Shown here piece after piece: positions 9,227 through 17,164 of a DNA stretch of 64,000 nt. Positions within the stretch are counted from its first letter, which is position 1; each line of letters starts with the position of its first letter. This DNA is from an uncultured Lachnospiraceae bacterium (GTDB lineage Bacteria > Bacillota > Clostridia > Lachnospirales > Lachnospiraceae). Under the pieces are notes generated by a model. That model was not told the origin of the DNA. It made no database searches and saw only the letters and a list, made by a program, of their open reading frames with translations. The DNA lies in assembly GCA_947632555.1 (NCBI GenBank), contig CANRPU010000011.1, positions 36,828 to 100,827 of the forward strand. Reading direction: 5' to 3'. Both the position numbers and the translations under genes were made by a program.

Positions 9227-9589
9227 ATGATGATCTTGATCGTGGGCGGCGAAGGATCGGGAAAAAGAACTTTCGCCAGATCTTTGGGTTACAGGGAAGA
9301 GGATATGGCCGACGGGTGCCTGAACGGGCTCCCCGTTGTCTGTCACGTGGAACGGATGGTCTTCGCCAGACCGGAGGAAACGGATCTTCTGTTCAGTGAG
9401 CTGGTGAAAAAGGAAGTTGTCATCTGCAACGAGGTGGGGAGCGGCGTGATCCCCATGGAACCGGACAAAAGGCAGGGCCGGGAGGCTGTGGGAAGGCTCT
9501 GCGCCCGGCTGGCGGAACAGGCGGAGAAAGTCATCCGAATGGTCTGCGGGATCCCCTCCGTGATCAAGGGAGAGGAGGATGCGCGATGA
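9227..9589 (+). CDS. Short CobU-like P-loop protein
   Basis: This 120-residue protein begins with MILIVGGEGSGKRTFA, a P-loop like that of CobU. Its second half matches the CobU C-terminal portion: NEVGSGVIPMEP, then GRLCARLAEQAEKVIRMVCGIP. The central part of a normal CobU is missing, including the region around the guanylylated His. It may be a reduced kinase or a partner subunit for the 174-residue CobU upstream, which itself lacks the EVGxGVxP segment. The two may complement each other. The start may be 9227 or 9230; AGGAGG lies directly upstream. The stop overlaps the next gene by four bases. Confidence 0.75.
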   Translation: MMILIVGGEGSGKRTFARSLGYREEDMADGCLNGLPVVCHVERMVFARPEETDLLFSELVKKEVVICNEVGSGVIPMEPDKRQGREAVGRLCARLAEQAEKVIRMVCGIPSVIKGEEDAR

Positions 9590-10203
9590 AGATCCTGCTG
9601 CTCCGCCACGGCGCCACTGCCGGGAACCGGCAGCGCAGGTATATCGGAAGGACGGACGAGCCGTTAAGTCCCGATGGCCTCCGGCAGGCGGAAGCGGCGG
9701 GAGCGCTGCCCGGCTATCCGTTTGTCTACGTGTCCCCCCTGATGCGCGCGCGCCAGACGGCGGAGATCCTGTTTCCGGGGGCGGAGCAGGTGGTCCTGAA
9801 AGATCTGCGGGAGATGGATTTCGGCGTTTTTGAAGGCAGAAACGCGGCGGAGATGGAAGAGGATCCGGCATATCGAAGCTGGGTGGAGAGCGGATGCCTG
9901 AGCCCCTGTCCGGAAGGAGAATCCAGGGCGGGATTTTCCCGGCGCGCGGGGCGCTGTTTTGAGGAGGCGGTCTTATCCCGGTTCGACCTGGGAACGGAAC
10001 GGCTTGCCTTTGTAGTGCACGGCGGTGTGATCATGGCCGTTCTGGAACAATTTGCCAGACCCGCTGTGAGCTATTACGAGGGATATGTGGACAACTGCCA
10101 GGGCTATCTCTGTACGGCAGTCCGGGGCTGTGGGAAGAGCCCTTCCTTGTTTCTTACGGACCTTAAGAAAATTTCCCTGCTGAAGGAGAGCGGACAGATA
10201 TGA
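9586..10203 (+). CDS. cobC: Histidine phosphatase, probable alpha-ribazole phosphatase
   Basis: This is a 205-residue phosphoglycerate-mutase-like phosphatase. The catalytic LLLRHGAT is at residues 4-11, the acid segment LREMDFGVFEGRN follows near residue 70, and the second His is in VVHGGVIMAVL. In B12 pathways such enzymes remove phosphate from alpha-ribazole-5'-phosphate or from cobalamin-5'-phosphate. The general fold also occurs in other phosphatases, so the assignment rests on its position between two cob genes, with four-base overlaps on both sides. Confidence 0.83.
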   Translation: MKILLLRHGATAGNRQRRYIGRTDEPLSPDGLRQAEAAGALPGYPFVYVSPLMRARQTAEILFPGAEQVVLKDLREMDFGVFEGRNAAEMEEDPAYRSWVESGCLSPCPEGESRAGFSRRAGRCFEEAVLSRFDLGTERLAFVVHGGVIMAVLEQFARPAVSYYEGYVDNCQGYLCTAVRGCGKSPSLFLTDLKKISLLKESGQI

Positions 10204-11159
10204 CAGGGTATCATGCGGCGGCGTTTTTGACAGGCTTTTTCCTGGATCTGTGGCTGGGGGATCCCCTGGGCGGGTTCCATATCGTGATCATGATCGGAAA
10301 GGCGGTTTCTCTTCTGGAGCGGTGGATCAGAAAGATATTTCCCAGGAAAGCCGGGTGGGAACTGGCCGGCGGCGCCATTCTCGTACTGATCCTGTGCGTG
10401 GGCTCCTATGGAGCCGGAACGGCCGTTTTGTTTCTGCTCTATAGGATTTGGCCTCCGGCCGGGTTTCTAGCGGAAAGTTTTTTGTGCTGGCAGTGTCTGG
10501 CTATGAAGTGTCTGAAAGAAGAAAGCCTGCGGGTGTATGCCTGCCGGAACGACCTTCCGGCAGCCCGGACTGCCGTGGGACGGATCGTTGGCCGTGACAC
10601 GGAGCGGCTGGATCTGGCCGGGGTGTTCAGGGCCTGTGTGGAAACTGTGGCGGAAAACAGCTCCGACGGTGAGATCGCGCCCATGCTGTACCTTGCTCTG
10701 GGCGGCGCTCCTTTGGGAGTTTTGTATAAAACCGTCAATACCATGGACAGTATGCTGGGGTATCAAAACGAAACATATCTGTTTTTTGGCCGAGCGGCGG
10801 CAAAGCTGGACGATGCGGTCAATTTTGTGCCTGCCCGGCTGGCGGCGCTTTTGGCTCTGTTTTCCGCCTGGCTTCTGAAACTGGACGGGGCAAACGCGTG
10901 GCGGATTTTTCTCAGGGACCGCCGCCGTCACGCAAGTCCCAACTCCGCTCAGACCGAATCCGTTTACGCGGGAGCCCTGCATATCCGCCTGGGAGGCCCG
11001 GCCAGCTATTTTGGCCGGACCGAGGATAAGCCGTATCTGGGTGACGATGACCGCCCGATAGAGGCGGAAGACATTCTGCGGGCGAACCGGCTTCTGTATG
11101 TATCCGGATTTCTCTGTTTTTTGCTCTGCGTATGTTGGAAAGGGAGGATGATGTTATGA
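10200..11159 (+). CDS. cbiB: Adenosylcobinamide-phosphate synthase
   Basis: CbiB attaches the aminopropanol phosphate arm to adenosylcobyric acid. The 319-residue membrane protein has the usual opening, with a DLWLGDPLGGFH segment, then TVAENSSDGEIAPMLY, the YKTVNTMDSMLGY motif, and a late RRHASPNSAQTE segment, all typical of the family. The start overlaps the phosphatase stop and its own stop overlaps the cobD start. Its substrate arm is made by the cobD product encoded next, and its other substrate by cbiP. Confidence 0.95.
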   Translation: MTGYHAAAFLTGFFLDLWLGDPLGGFHIVIMIGKAVSLLERWIRKIFPRKAGWELAGGAILVLILCVGSYGAGTAVLFLLYRIWPPAGFLAESFLCWQCLAMKCLKEESLRVYACRNDLPAARTAVGRIVGRDTERLDLAGVFRACVETVAENSSDGEIAPMLYLALGGAPLGVLYKTVNTMDSMLGYQNETYLFFGRAAAKLDDAVNFVPARLAALLALFSAWLLKLDGANAWRIFLRDRRRHASPNSAQTESVYAGALHIRLGGPASYFGRTEDKPYLGDDDRPIEAEDILRANRLLYVSGFLCFLLCVCWKGRMML

Positions 11160-12223
11160 GGCCGGCGCACGGCGGAGATAGGATCGCGTTTTATGAAACC
11201 TTCGGAAAAGAGCCCCTGGATTTTTCGGTAAACATAAATCCCATGGGTATGTCCCCAAAGGCGCTGGAAACCCTTGGAAAGGCCACGGACCGGTGGGTCT
11301 GCTACCCGGATACGCGGTATCGCCGTCTGCGGCGTGCTGTCGCGGATTTTTACCGGATCCCGGCGGAATTTATCCTGCCGGGGAACGGAGCCAGCGATCT
11401 GATCTGGCGGGCCGCCGCGATGCTCAGAGGAGGCCGCGTGCTTCTTACCGCGCCCACCTTTTCGGAGTATGAGTGCGCGCTTTCCGCTTTTGGGTGCGGG
11501 ATCCGCCGGCATTTTCTGAAACCGGAAGACCGGTTCGCACTGACGGACCGCATCCTGGAGGAGATCACCCCGGATCTGGATGCGCTGTTTTTATGCAATC
11601 CCAACAATCCCACGGGCAGGACCGCGGATCCGGCGCTTATGGCGCTGGTTCTGGAGCGCTGCAGGGAAAATCAGGTGATTCTGTGGGTGGATGAATGTTT
11701 TAACGGTTTCCTGGAGGAACCGGAGGATCATTCCTTGACGGACAAGCTGTTTGAATATGATAATCTTGTGATCCTTCAGGCGGCTACAAAACTCTGCGCT
11801 CTGGCCGGACTGCGTCTGGGCTATGTCTTCTGTGGAGGCGAGAGGCTGCGGGAGGCTCTGGCAGGGTACGGCCAAAGCTGGCCCGTTTCCGTTGTTGCCC
11901 AGGAGGCCGGTATCGCGTCTATGGAAGACAAAGACTATCTTTCCCGGTCCCGCGCTCTGATCGCGGGAGAGCGGGAGAGAATGTGGAAGGCCCTGGAAAG
12001 CGCCGGGCTGGAAGTTCTGGGCGGCGAGGCCAACTATCTGTTTTTTTGGACGTCAGTTCCTTCTTTCGGGCACAGGATGGGGCAGATGGGAATACTGCTG
12101 CGGGACTGCGGTTCCTATCCCGGCCTGCGCAGCGGCTATTACCGTATGGCCCTGCGCATGCCCCGGGATAATGATTGTTTTTGCGGGGCAGTAAAACGGA
12201 TAACAGACAGAACGGCGGAATAG
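11156..12223 (+). CDS. cobD: L-threonine-O-3-phosphate decarboxylase (PLP, HisC-like)
   Basis: CobD makes (R)-1-amino-2-propanol O-2-phosphate, the arm used by CbiB. This 355-residue class I/II aminotransferase-fold protein opens with HGGDRIAF and DFSVNINPMG. It has CNPNNPTG for the cofactor phosphate region, WVDECFNGF, and the PLP-lysine segment ATKLCALAGLRLG with Lys212. The ATG at 11156 overlaps the cbiB stop (ATGA) and is preferred to an upstream TTG. A histidinol-phosphate aminotransferase is the main alternative, but the gene context supports CobD. Confidence 0.9.
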   Translation: MRPAHGGDRIAFYETFGKEPLDFSVNINPMGMSPKALETLGKATDRWVCYPDTRYRRLRRAVADFYRIPAEFILPGNGASDLIWRAAAMLRGGRVLLTAPTFSEYECALSAFGCGIRRHFLKPEDRFALTDRILEEITPDLDALFLCNPNNPTGRTADPALMALVLERCRENQVILWVDECFNGFLEEPEDHSLTDKLFEYDNLVILQAATKLCALAGLRLGYVFCGGERLREALAGYGQSWPVSVVAQEAGIASMEDKDYLSRSRALIAGERERMWKALESAGLEVLGGEANYLFFWTSVPSFGHRMGQMGILLRDCGSYPGLRSGYYRMALRMPRDNDCFCGAVKRITDRTAE

Positions 12224-12235
12224 GAGGGAGCGCGA

Positions 12236-13714
12236 ATGGCGGATTGCGTTATGATACAGGGAACCATGTCAGGTGCGGGAAAAAGTCTGGTTACAGCGGG
12301 ACTTTGCCGTATTTTTCACCAGGAAGGCATAGCGGTTGCACCTTTTAAGAGCCAGAACATGTCGCTCAACAGCTATATCACGAAGGAGGGGCTGGAGATG
12401 GGAAGGGCTCAGGTGGTACAGGCGCAGGCTGCCTGCGTGGAACCCAGTGTTCTGATGAATCCTATTCTCTTAAAGCCCTGTTCCGATATGGGCAGCCAGG
12501 TTATCGTAAACGGGGAGGTGGCCGGTACCATGAGCGCCTCAGAGTATTACGCGTACCGGCCGAAACTGCGGGGCATTATCCGACAAGCGTATGAAAAACT
12601 ACGGGAAAACTATGACCGGATCGTGATCGAAGGCGCGGGAAGTCCGGCGGAGATCAATCTCAATCAGAATGATCTGGTCAACATGGGGATAGCCGAGATG
12701 TTTGACGCGCCTGTGCTCCTGGTGGCGGATATTGACAGAGGCGGGGTATTTGCCCAGATCTACGGCACCGTCATGCTGCTGCCGGAGAAGCAGCGGGCGC
12801 GGATACGAGGTATTATTATCAACAAATTCCGGGGAGATGTGGAGATCTTAAGACCCGGGCTTGCCAGGATAGAGGAACTGACCGGTGTGCCTGTGCTGGG
12901 TGTGGTGCCATATCTGCATGTGGACATCGACGATGAGGACAGCGTGGTCCGGCGGGAAAACGTTCCGCGTAAGCCGCTGGAGATCGCGGTCATCCGGTTT
13001 CCCAGAATCTCCAATGCCACAGATTTTAATCCTCTGGCCAGACTGTCTGCCGTCCATGTCAATTATGTCGCGGACATGTCCGAATTTTCCGACCCGGACA
13101 TGGTGATCCTGCCGGGGACCAAGAGTACTATGGCGGACCTGGAGTGGATGAGGCAGAACGGGCTGGAGGCTCTTGTGAAAAAAGCCGCGGCGGCGGGAAA
13201 ACCGGTTCTGGGCATATGCGGCGGTTATCAGATGCTGGGGACCGTTATCCGCGACCCGTACCGGATCGAACGCGGCGGGCAGATGGCCGGCCTGTCGCTC
13301 CTGCCGGTGGAAACAGTATTTGAACCGAAAAAGACCAGGCTCCGCTCCAAAGGCGAGATCCTCGGGGCCGACGGCGTTTTTCGGGACCTTTCCGGGGCGT
13401 TCTTCGAAGGGTATCAGATCCACATGGGGATTTCAAACCCCTTGGAAGAAGTCAGCGCCTTTGCGCGGCTTTTGGACGGCAGCCGTGACGGAGCCGTCTG
13501 CCGGAACGTGGCCGGGACCTATATCCACGGGATCTTCGACCAGGATGCCGCGGCGGCGCTGGAGGAAATGCTCCTGGAGCGAAAAGGGATAATCCGAAAC
13601 GACCTGCCGGCGGCCGTGGACGCGGAAACCTTTCGCCAGAGCCAGTACGACCTTTTGGCGGCTGCGCTCAGGGAAAGCCTGGACATGGATAAAATACAGG
13701 AAATTTTTGACTAA
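12236..13714 (+). CDS. cbiP: Cobyric acid synthase
   Basis: CbiP amidates four side chains of adenosylcobyrinic acid a,c-diamide using glutamine and ATP. The 492-residue length is usual. The N-terminal ATPase domain shows MIQGTMSGAGKSL and PFKSQNMSLNS. The C-terminal type 1 glutamine amidotransferase has the nucleophile in GICGGYQMLG (Cys328) and the His in YIHGIFD. It is the last gene of the operon and stands 18 bases before a convergent AraC gene without a clear terminator between them. No other corrin-ring gene is present in the window. Confidence 0.96.
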   Translation: MADCVMIQGTMSGAGKSLVTAGLCRIFHQEGIAVAPFKSQNMSLNSYITKEGLEMGRAQVVQAQAACVEPSVLMNPILLKPCSDMGSQVIVNGEVAGTMSASEYYAYRPKLRGIIRQAYEKLRENYDRIVIEGAGSPAEINLNQNDLVNMGIAEMFDAPVLLVADIDRGGVFAQIYGTVMLLPEKQRARIRGIIINKFRGDVEILRPGLARIEELTGVPVLGVVPYLHVDIDDEDSVVRRENVPRKPLEIAVIRFPRISNATDFNPLARLSAVHVNYVADMSEFSDPDMVILPGTKSTMADLEWMRQNGLEALVKKAAAAGKPVLGICGGYQMLGTVIRDPYRIERGGQMAGLSLLPVETVFEPKKTRLRSKGEILGADGVFRDLSGAFFEGYQIHMGISNPLEEVSAFARLLDGSRDGAVCRNVAGTYIHGIFDQDAAAALEEMLLERKGIIRNDLPAAVDAETFRQSQYDLLAAALRESLDMDKIQEIFD

Positions 13715-13732
13715 GACCGCGGGGAAGGGCGG

Positions 13733-14581
13733 CTATGAAAGGAATCTTGCCCTATACTGCCGGGGCGTCATGCCGGTCTGCTTCTTAAAAGCGGCGGTAA
13801 GATTTCCCGGGTACTGGTAACCGCTTTCCAGGGCGATCTCCGTGACGGATTTCCCGGTGCCGAGAAGCAGGCGTTCGGCGTTTCTAATGCGGAGGCTGCC
13901 CAGGTATTCCGTATAGGATTTGCCCAGCTGCGCCTTAAACAGCCTGGAAAAATAAGCGGTGGAATAGTTTGCCATGCCGGCGGCCGTTTCGATGGAAATG
14001 GTTTCGGCGTAGTGCTTTTCCATGTAGTAGATGGCCTCGATGACGGGAGGCGTCAGCGTGGCGGGATAGATATCGGCGTTATCGTCCGCCAGCCTGTGTT
14101 CCGCGATCGTCAGCAGCAGCTCCGACAGCATACACTGGAGCCTGCATTCGCTGTACGGGGACGCCTGCCGAGCGGGACTTTGGTATTCGTCCAGCATACG
14201 GAAGAAAAGCCGCCGGACATCGGACCGGATTTTTTTCGTAAAACGGTTGGACGGGTGGGAATAGATATCGTCTAAAAGCCGCTGCCCGAAGCGCTGCGTC
14301 AGCGGACGGATAAACAGCGGGGAAAATTTTATCAGGATGCTTTCGTAGGGAGCGGCGGAAGCGGGAAGCGTCCGGTGGTAGACCAGAGGCGCCATCACGC
14401 TGACACAGCCGGGATGGGAAACAAAGCTCATGTCCGGGGTAATGGTGGTCCGGTCCCCGCGGATGTGATATCCCAGTTCGTAATAGTCGGAAGCGGCTTC
14501 CAGGGAAGGCATCTCATAACCCGCGGGAAGTTTTCTGTATTCAATGTGAAAAAGCTGTCCTTCAGGAAGCGGAAGCGCCAT
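13733..14581 (-). CDS. AraC-family transcriptional regulator
   Basis: The protein has 282 residues with an N-terminal cupin-like sensing domain (about 1-160) and a C-terminal AraC double helix-turn-helix (about 185-282). The helix-turn-helix is seen in TAYFSRLFKAQLGKSYTEYL and the closing GYQYPGNLTAAFKKQTGMTPRQYR in varied form. It is divergent from the MATE transporter gene, and regulation of that gene is a reasonable guess. The effector is not visible. A good ribosome binding site (GGAGGA) precedes the start at 14581. Confidence 0.9.
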   Translation of the reverse strand: MALPLPEGQLFHIEYRKLPAGYEMPSLEAASDYYELGYHIRGDRTTITPDMSFVSHPGCVSVMAPLVYHRTLPASAAPYESILIKFSPLFIRPLTQRFGQRLLDDIYSHPSNRFTKKIRSDVRRLFFRMLDEYQSPARQASPYSECRLQCMLSELLLTIAEHRLADDNADIYPATLTPPVIEAIYYMEKHYAETISIETAAGMANYSTAYFSRLFKAQLGKSYTEYLGSLRIRNAERLLLGTGKSVTEIALESGYQYPGNLTAAFKKQTGMTPRQYRARFLS

Positions 14582-14655
14582 GTCTTTTCCTCCTCTGCGT
14601 CCGCCCGGATCAGGCGGCGGTCATCATATGTCATATCCGCATAAATTACACCCCC

Positions 14656-14684
14656 ATTATCTCATAAAATGATAAGAAAAGCAA
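14656..14684 (-). promoter_or_regulatory. Sigma-A type promoter for the AraC gene
   Basis: Read on the - strand, TTGCTT and GATAAT are separated by 17 bases, followed by about 75 bases of leader to the AraC start. The 168-base gap between the two divergent genes is otherwise AT-rich and holds the control region of both. Confidence 0.5.
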
Positions 14685-14749
14685 AATCAGATTTATTAAA
14701 CTTTATCCTGTAGAACAAAACATACTTGGAACGGCGGGAGAAGACAGCT

Positions 14750-16102
14750 ATGGAAAAAAACGGAAAGATCGACATGACTACCGGACCCATCATGAAAAAA
14801 GTGCTGCTGTTCGCGCTTCCCATCATACTGGGGAATGTGCTGCAGCAGATGTATACCACGGTGGACACGCTGGTGATCGGGCAGTTCTGCGGGGATGCCT
14901 CTCTGGCGGCGGTGGGAACCAGTTCCCAGCCGGTGGAGGTGCTGCTGTGTATTTTTCTTGGAATAGGCACAGGCGTTTCCATACTGGTTTCCCAGTACGC
15001 CGGCTCCGGGAATATGGAGAAAATGAAAAAAATATGTGATACCGCGGTTTCCTTTGTCTATATGTGCGGTATTCCGCTGTGCGCCATAGGACTGCTGGTG
15101 ACGCCTCTGATCCTGCGGTTTATGAATGTGCCGGAGGATGCCTGGGGACCCGCGGTGTCCTACACGCGGATCGTATTCTTAGGTTCGCTGGGAAATATCG
15201 GCTACAATATGAACGCGGGAATTTTAAGGGGACTGGGAGATAGCAGAGCGTCGCTCTGGTTTCTGGTGGTTTCCTGCGTGGCCAATATCGTGCTGGATCT
15301 GGTCTTCGTGGCCGGATTCGGGATGGATGCCGCGGGCGCGGCGCTTTCTACCAGTATCGCCATGTATCTGTCCTGGATCGTGAGTATTTTGTACATCCGC
15401 AGGCGTTTTCCCGAAATGGACTATCCGTTCCTGCCAAAGCGTTTTTACGGGGCGGAACTGAAAAATATCATCGCCATCGGCCTGCCCATCGGCCTGAACA
15501 ATTCCCTCTATTCTCTTGGCCATGTGGCCATGCAGACGCTGGTCAACTCCCAGGGCTCCACGTTTATGGCGGGCCAGTCCGTGGCCGGCAGGATCACGGG
15601 GCTTTCCAATGTGGCCATTACGGCCCTGTCTTCAGCGGCCACCACCTTTTCCGGACAGAATTACGGAGCGGAGAATTTTGACAGGCTGCGGGCGGGATAT
15701 ATTAAGATCCCCGTTGTTTCCGGTCTGATCACGCTGGCTGCGGGACTTTTGATGATCACCGTCAGGGTGCCCATTCTGCGCTGCTTTTCTCAGGACGAAA
15801 CCGTGCTGATGTACGCGGGCAGATACGTGGTGGTCATGCTGCTGTCCCAGTGGCTTTACGCGGTTTTCAACGGCATCATATGTATCGTCAACGGGGTGGG
15901 GCTGATCCGGTACAGTACGGTGGTCAATATCCTGATGCTCTGGGCGGTCAGGATCCCCAGCGCCTATCTGATCGACAGATTCTTTGACGGTACTTATATC
16001 ATGCTGTGTTTTCCCATCAGTTTCGGGTTCGGCATGGTCATGATGATCGCGTACTATCTGTTTTCCTCCAAATGGAAAAAGATCATCCGGACGGGGCTTT
16101 GA
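14750..16102 (+). CDS. MATE family efflux transporter
   Basis: This 450-residue membrane protein of about twelve helices belongs to the MATE (multidrug and toxin extrusion) family, probably an Na+ or H+ coupled exporter. It shows the usual start with TTGPIMKKVLLFALPIILGN, then YTTVDTLVIGQFCG and the mid-protein GLPIGLNNSLYSLG. The ATG at 14750 follows GGGAGAAG; a TTG at 14726 is possible but lacks support. It is divergent from an AraC gene that may control it. Another MATE gene of lower similarity lies at 25359. Confidence 0.92.
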   Translation: MEKNGKIDMTTGPIMKKVLLFALPIILGNVLQQMYTTVDTLVIGQFCGDASLAAVGTSSQPVEVLLCIFLGIGTGVSILVSQYAGSGNMEKMKKICDTAVSFVYMCGIPLCAIGLLVTPLILRFMNVPEDAWGPAVSYTRIVFLGSLGNIGYNMNAGILRGLGDSRASLWFLVVSCVANIVLDLVFVAGFGMDAAGAALSTSIAMYLSWIVSILYIRRRFPEMDYPFLPKRFYGAELKNIIAIGLPIGLNNSLYSLGHVAMQTLVNSQGSTFMAGQSVAGRITGLSNVAITALSSAATTFSGQNYGAENFDRLRAGYIKIPVVSGLITLAAGLLMITVRVPILRCFSQDETVLMYAGRYVVVMLLSQWLYAVFNGIICIVNGVGLIRYSTVVNILMLWAVRIPSAYLIDRFFDGTYIMLCFPISFGFGMVMMIAYYLFSSKWKKIIRTGL

Positions 16103-16118
16103 GCGCCGCACCTTTTTG

Positions 16119-16147
16119 CTGACATTTTGAAAGGAATGTGCTACAAT
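16119..16147 (+). promoter_or_regulatory. Sigma-A promoter with extended -10
   Basis: CTGACA and TACAAT are spaced by 17 bases, and TGC directly precedes the -10 box. It lies about 55 bases before the SDR gene and indicates that this gene has its own transcript. Confidence 0.65.
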
Positions 16148-16200
16148 AGGGGCAGTGACAGAACATTTTCCGCGCGTTGGCGCGAAGGGAGGAGAGCGGA

Positions 16201-17043
16201 ATGGAATTACCTTTTCGGATTGATTTAACGGGACAGGTAGCGGTGGTAACGGGGGGCAGCGGCATTATCGGCGGCATGTTCTGCAGAGCCCTGGCCCTGT
16301 GCGGAGCGAAAGTGGCTGTTTTGGGCAGGCAGGCGGAGCACGGGGAACCGGTGAAGGAGGATATCCTGCGGGCCGGCGGCGAGGCGGTCACGGTGTCCGC
16401 CGACGTGCTGGATAAAGCGAGCCTGGAACGGGCCAGAGAAGAGATCCTGGCCAGATGGGGGAAGATCAATATTCTGGTCAACTGCGCGGGCGGCGCCGTA
16501 AAGAGCGCAGAGATCCCGCAGGATCAGTTCGCGGACGCGCAGGCGGACATGCCGAATTTCTTTACCGCCGATATGAACAACATCAAAAAGGAACTGGATC
16601 TGAACCTGTACGGCACCCTGCTTCCCACGCAGATCTTCGGAGCGGCCATGGTGGGACAGGAGAACGCCTGCATCGTGAATATTTCCAGCATGGGCGCTTA
16701 CGGCCCTCTGACCAGGATACCGGGATATTCCGGGGCAAAGGCGGCTATTTCCAATTTTACGGAGTGGGCGGCCAACTATTTCGCGAAAAGCGGCATCCGG
16801 GTAAACGCGCTGGCACCGGGATTCTTTCAGACAACCCAGAACCACGCGCTGCATTTTAATCCGGACGGCACGCCGACCCCCAGGAGCAGGAAGATCATAG
16901 AGAGTACTCCCATGGGAAAATACGGGGAACCGGAAGATCTGATCGGCGCGCTGCTGTTTCTGGTCAGCCCCAGGGGAAGCGGCTTTGTGACCGGCGTGGT
17001 CCTGCCGGTGGACGGAGGCTTCCACTGCTATCTGGGCGTGTGA
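16201..17043 (+). CDS. SDR oxidoreductase, probable D-mannonate oxidoreductase
   Basis: This 280-residue short-chain dehydrogenase has the NAD(P) motif TGGSGIIGG near residue 19, the NCAGG segment and the catalytic pair Tyr176 and Lys180 in YSGAKAA. The N-terminus FRIDLTGQVAVVTGG and the GFVTGVVLPVDGGF end are classical. Its closest remembered relatives are SDR-type fructuronate/mannonate reductases of hexuronate breakdown, judged from the insert near residue 115 (QADMPNFFTAD). Substrate assignment is an inference; no uxaC or uxuA neighbour is present. Confidence 0.75.
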   Translation: MELPFRIDLTGQVAVVTGGSGIIGGMFCRALALCGAKVAVLGRQAEHGEPVKEDILRAGGEAVTVSADVLDKASLERAREEILARWGKINILVNCAGGAVKSAEIPQDQFADAQADMPNFFTADMNNIKKELDLNLYGTLLPTQIFGAAMVGQENACIVNISSMGAYGPLTRIPGYSGAKAAISNFTEWAANYFAKSGIRVNALAPGFFQTTQNHALHFNPDGTPTPRSRKIIESTPMGKYGEPEDLIGALLFLVSPRGSGFVTGVVLPVDGGFHCYLGV

Positions 17044-17075
17044 TACTTATTTTTTGATTTTTTGTATACTGAAAA

Positions 17076-17104
17076 TTGATTTATCCCGTGCCGTATGATA
17101 AAAT
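17076..17104 (+). promoter_or_regulatory. Sigma-A promoter for the sensory cluster
   Basis: TTGATT and TAAAAT are separated by 17 bases, about 60 bases before the first hybrid kinase gene. It would drive the kinase, binding-protein, kinase, chemoreceptor series. Confidence 0.55.
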
Positions 17105-17164
17105 GGCAGAGGGTTTTATCCGCAGAGGATGCCCCTTGCCGGAATGAGGGAACAGGGAATTTTC

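Noticed and set aside
8382..9230. Overlapping + strand frame across cobS
   Set aside because: It is an out-of-frame shadow with Gly/Arg-rich translation; cobS in the other frame has the diagnostic motifs.
13715..13732. Terminator between cbiP and the AraC gene
   Set aside because: The gap is only 18 bases and no stem with a T tract could be found.
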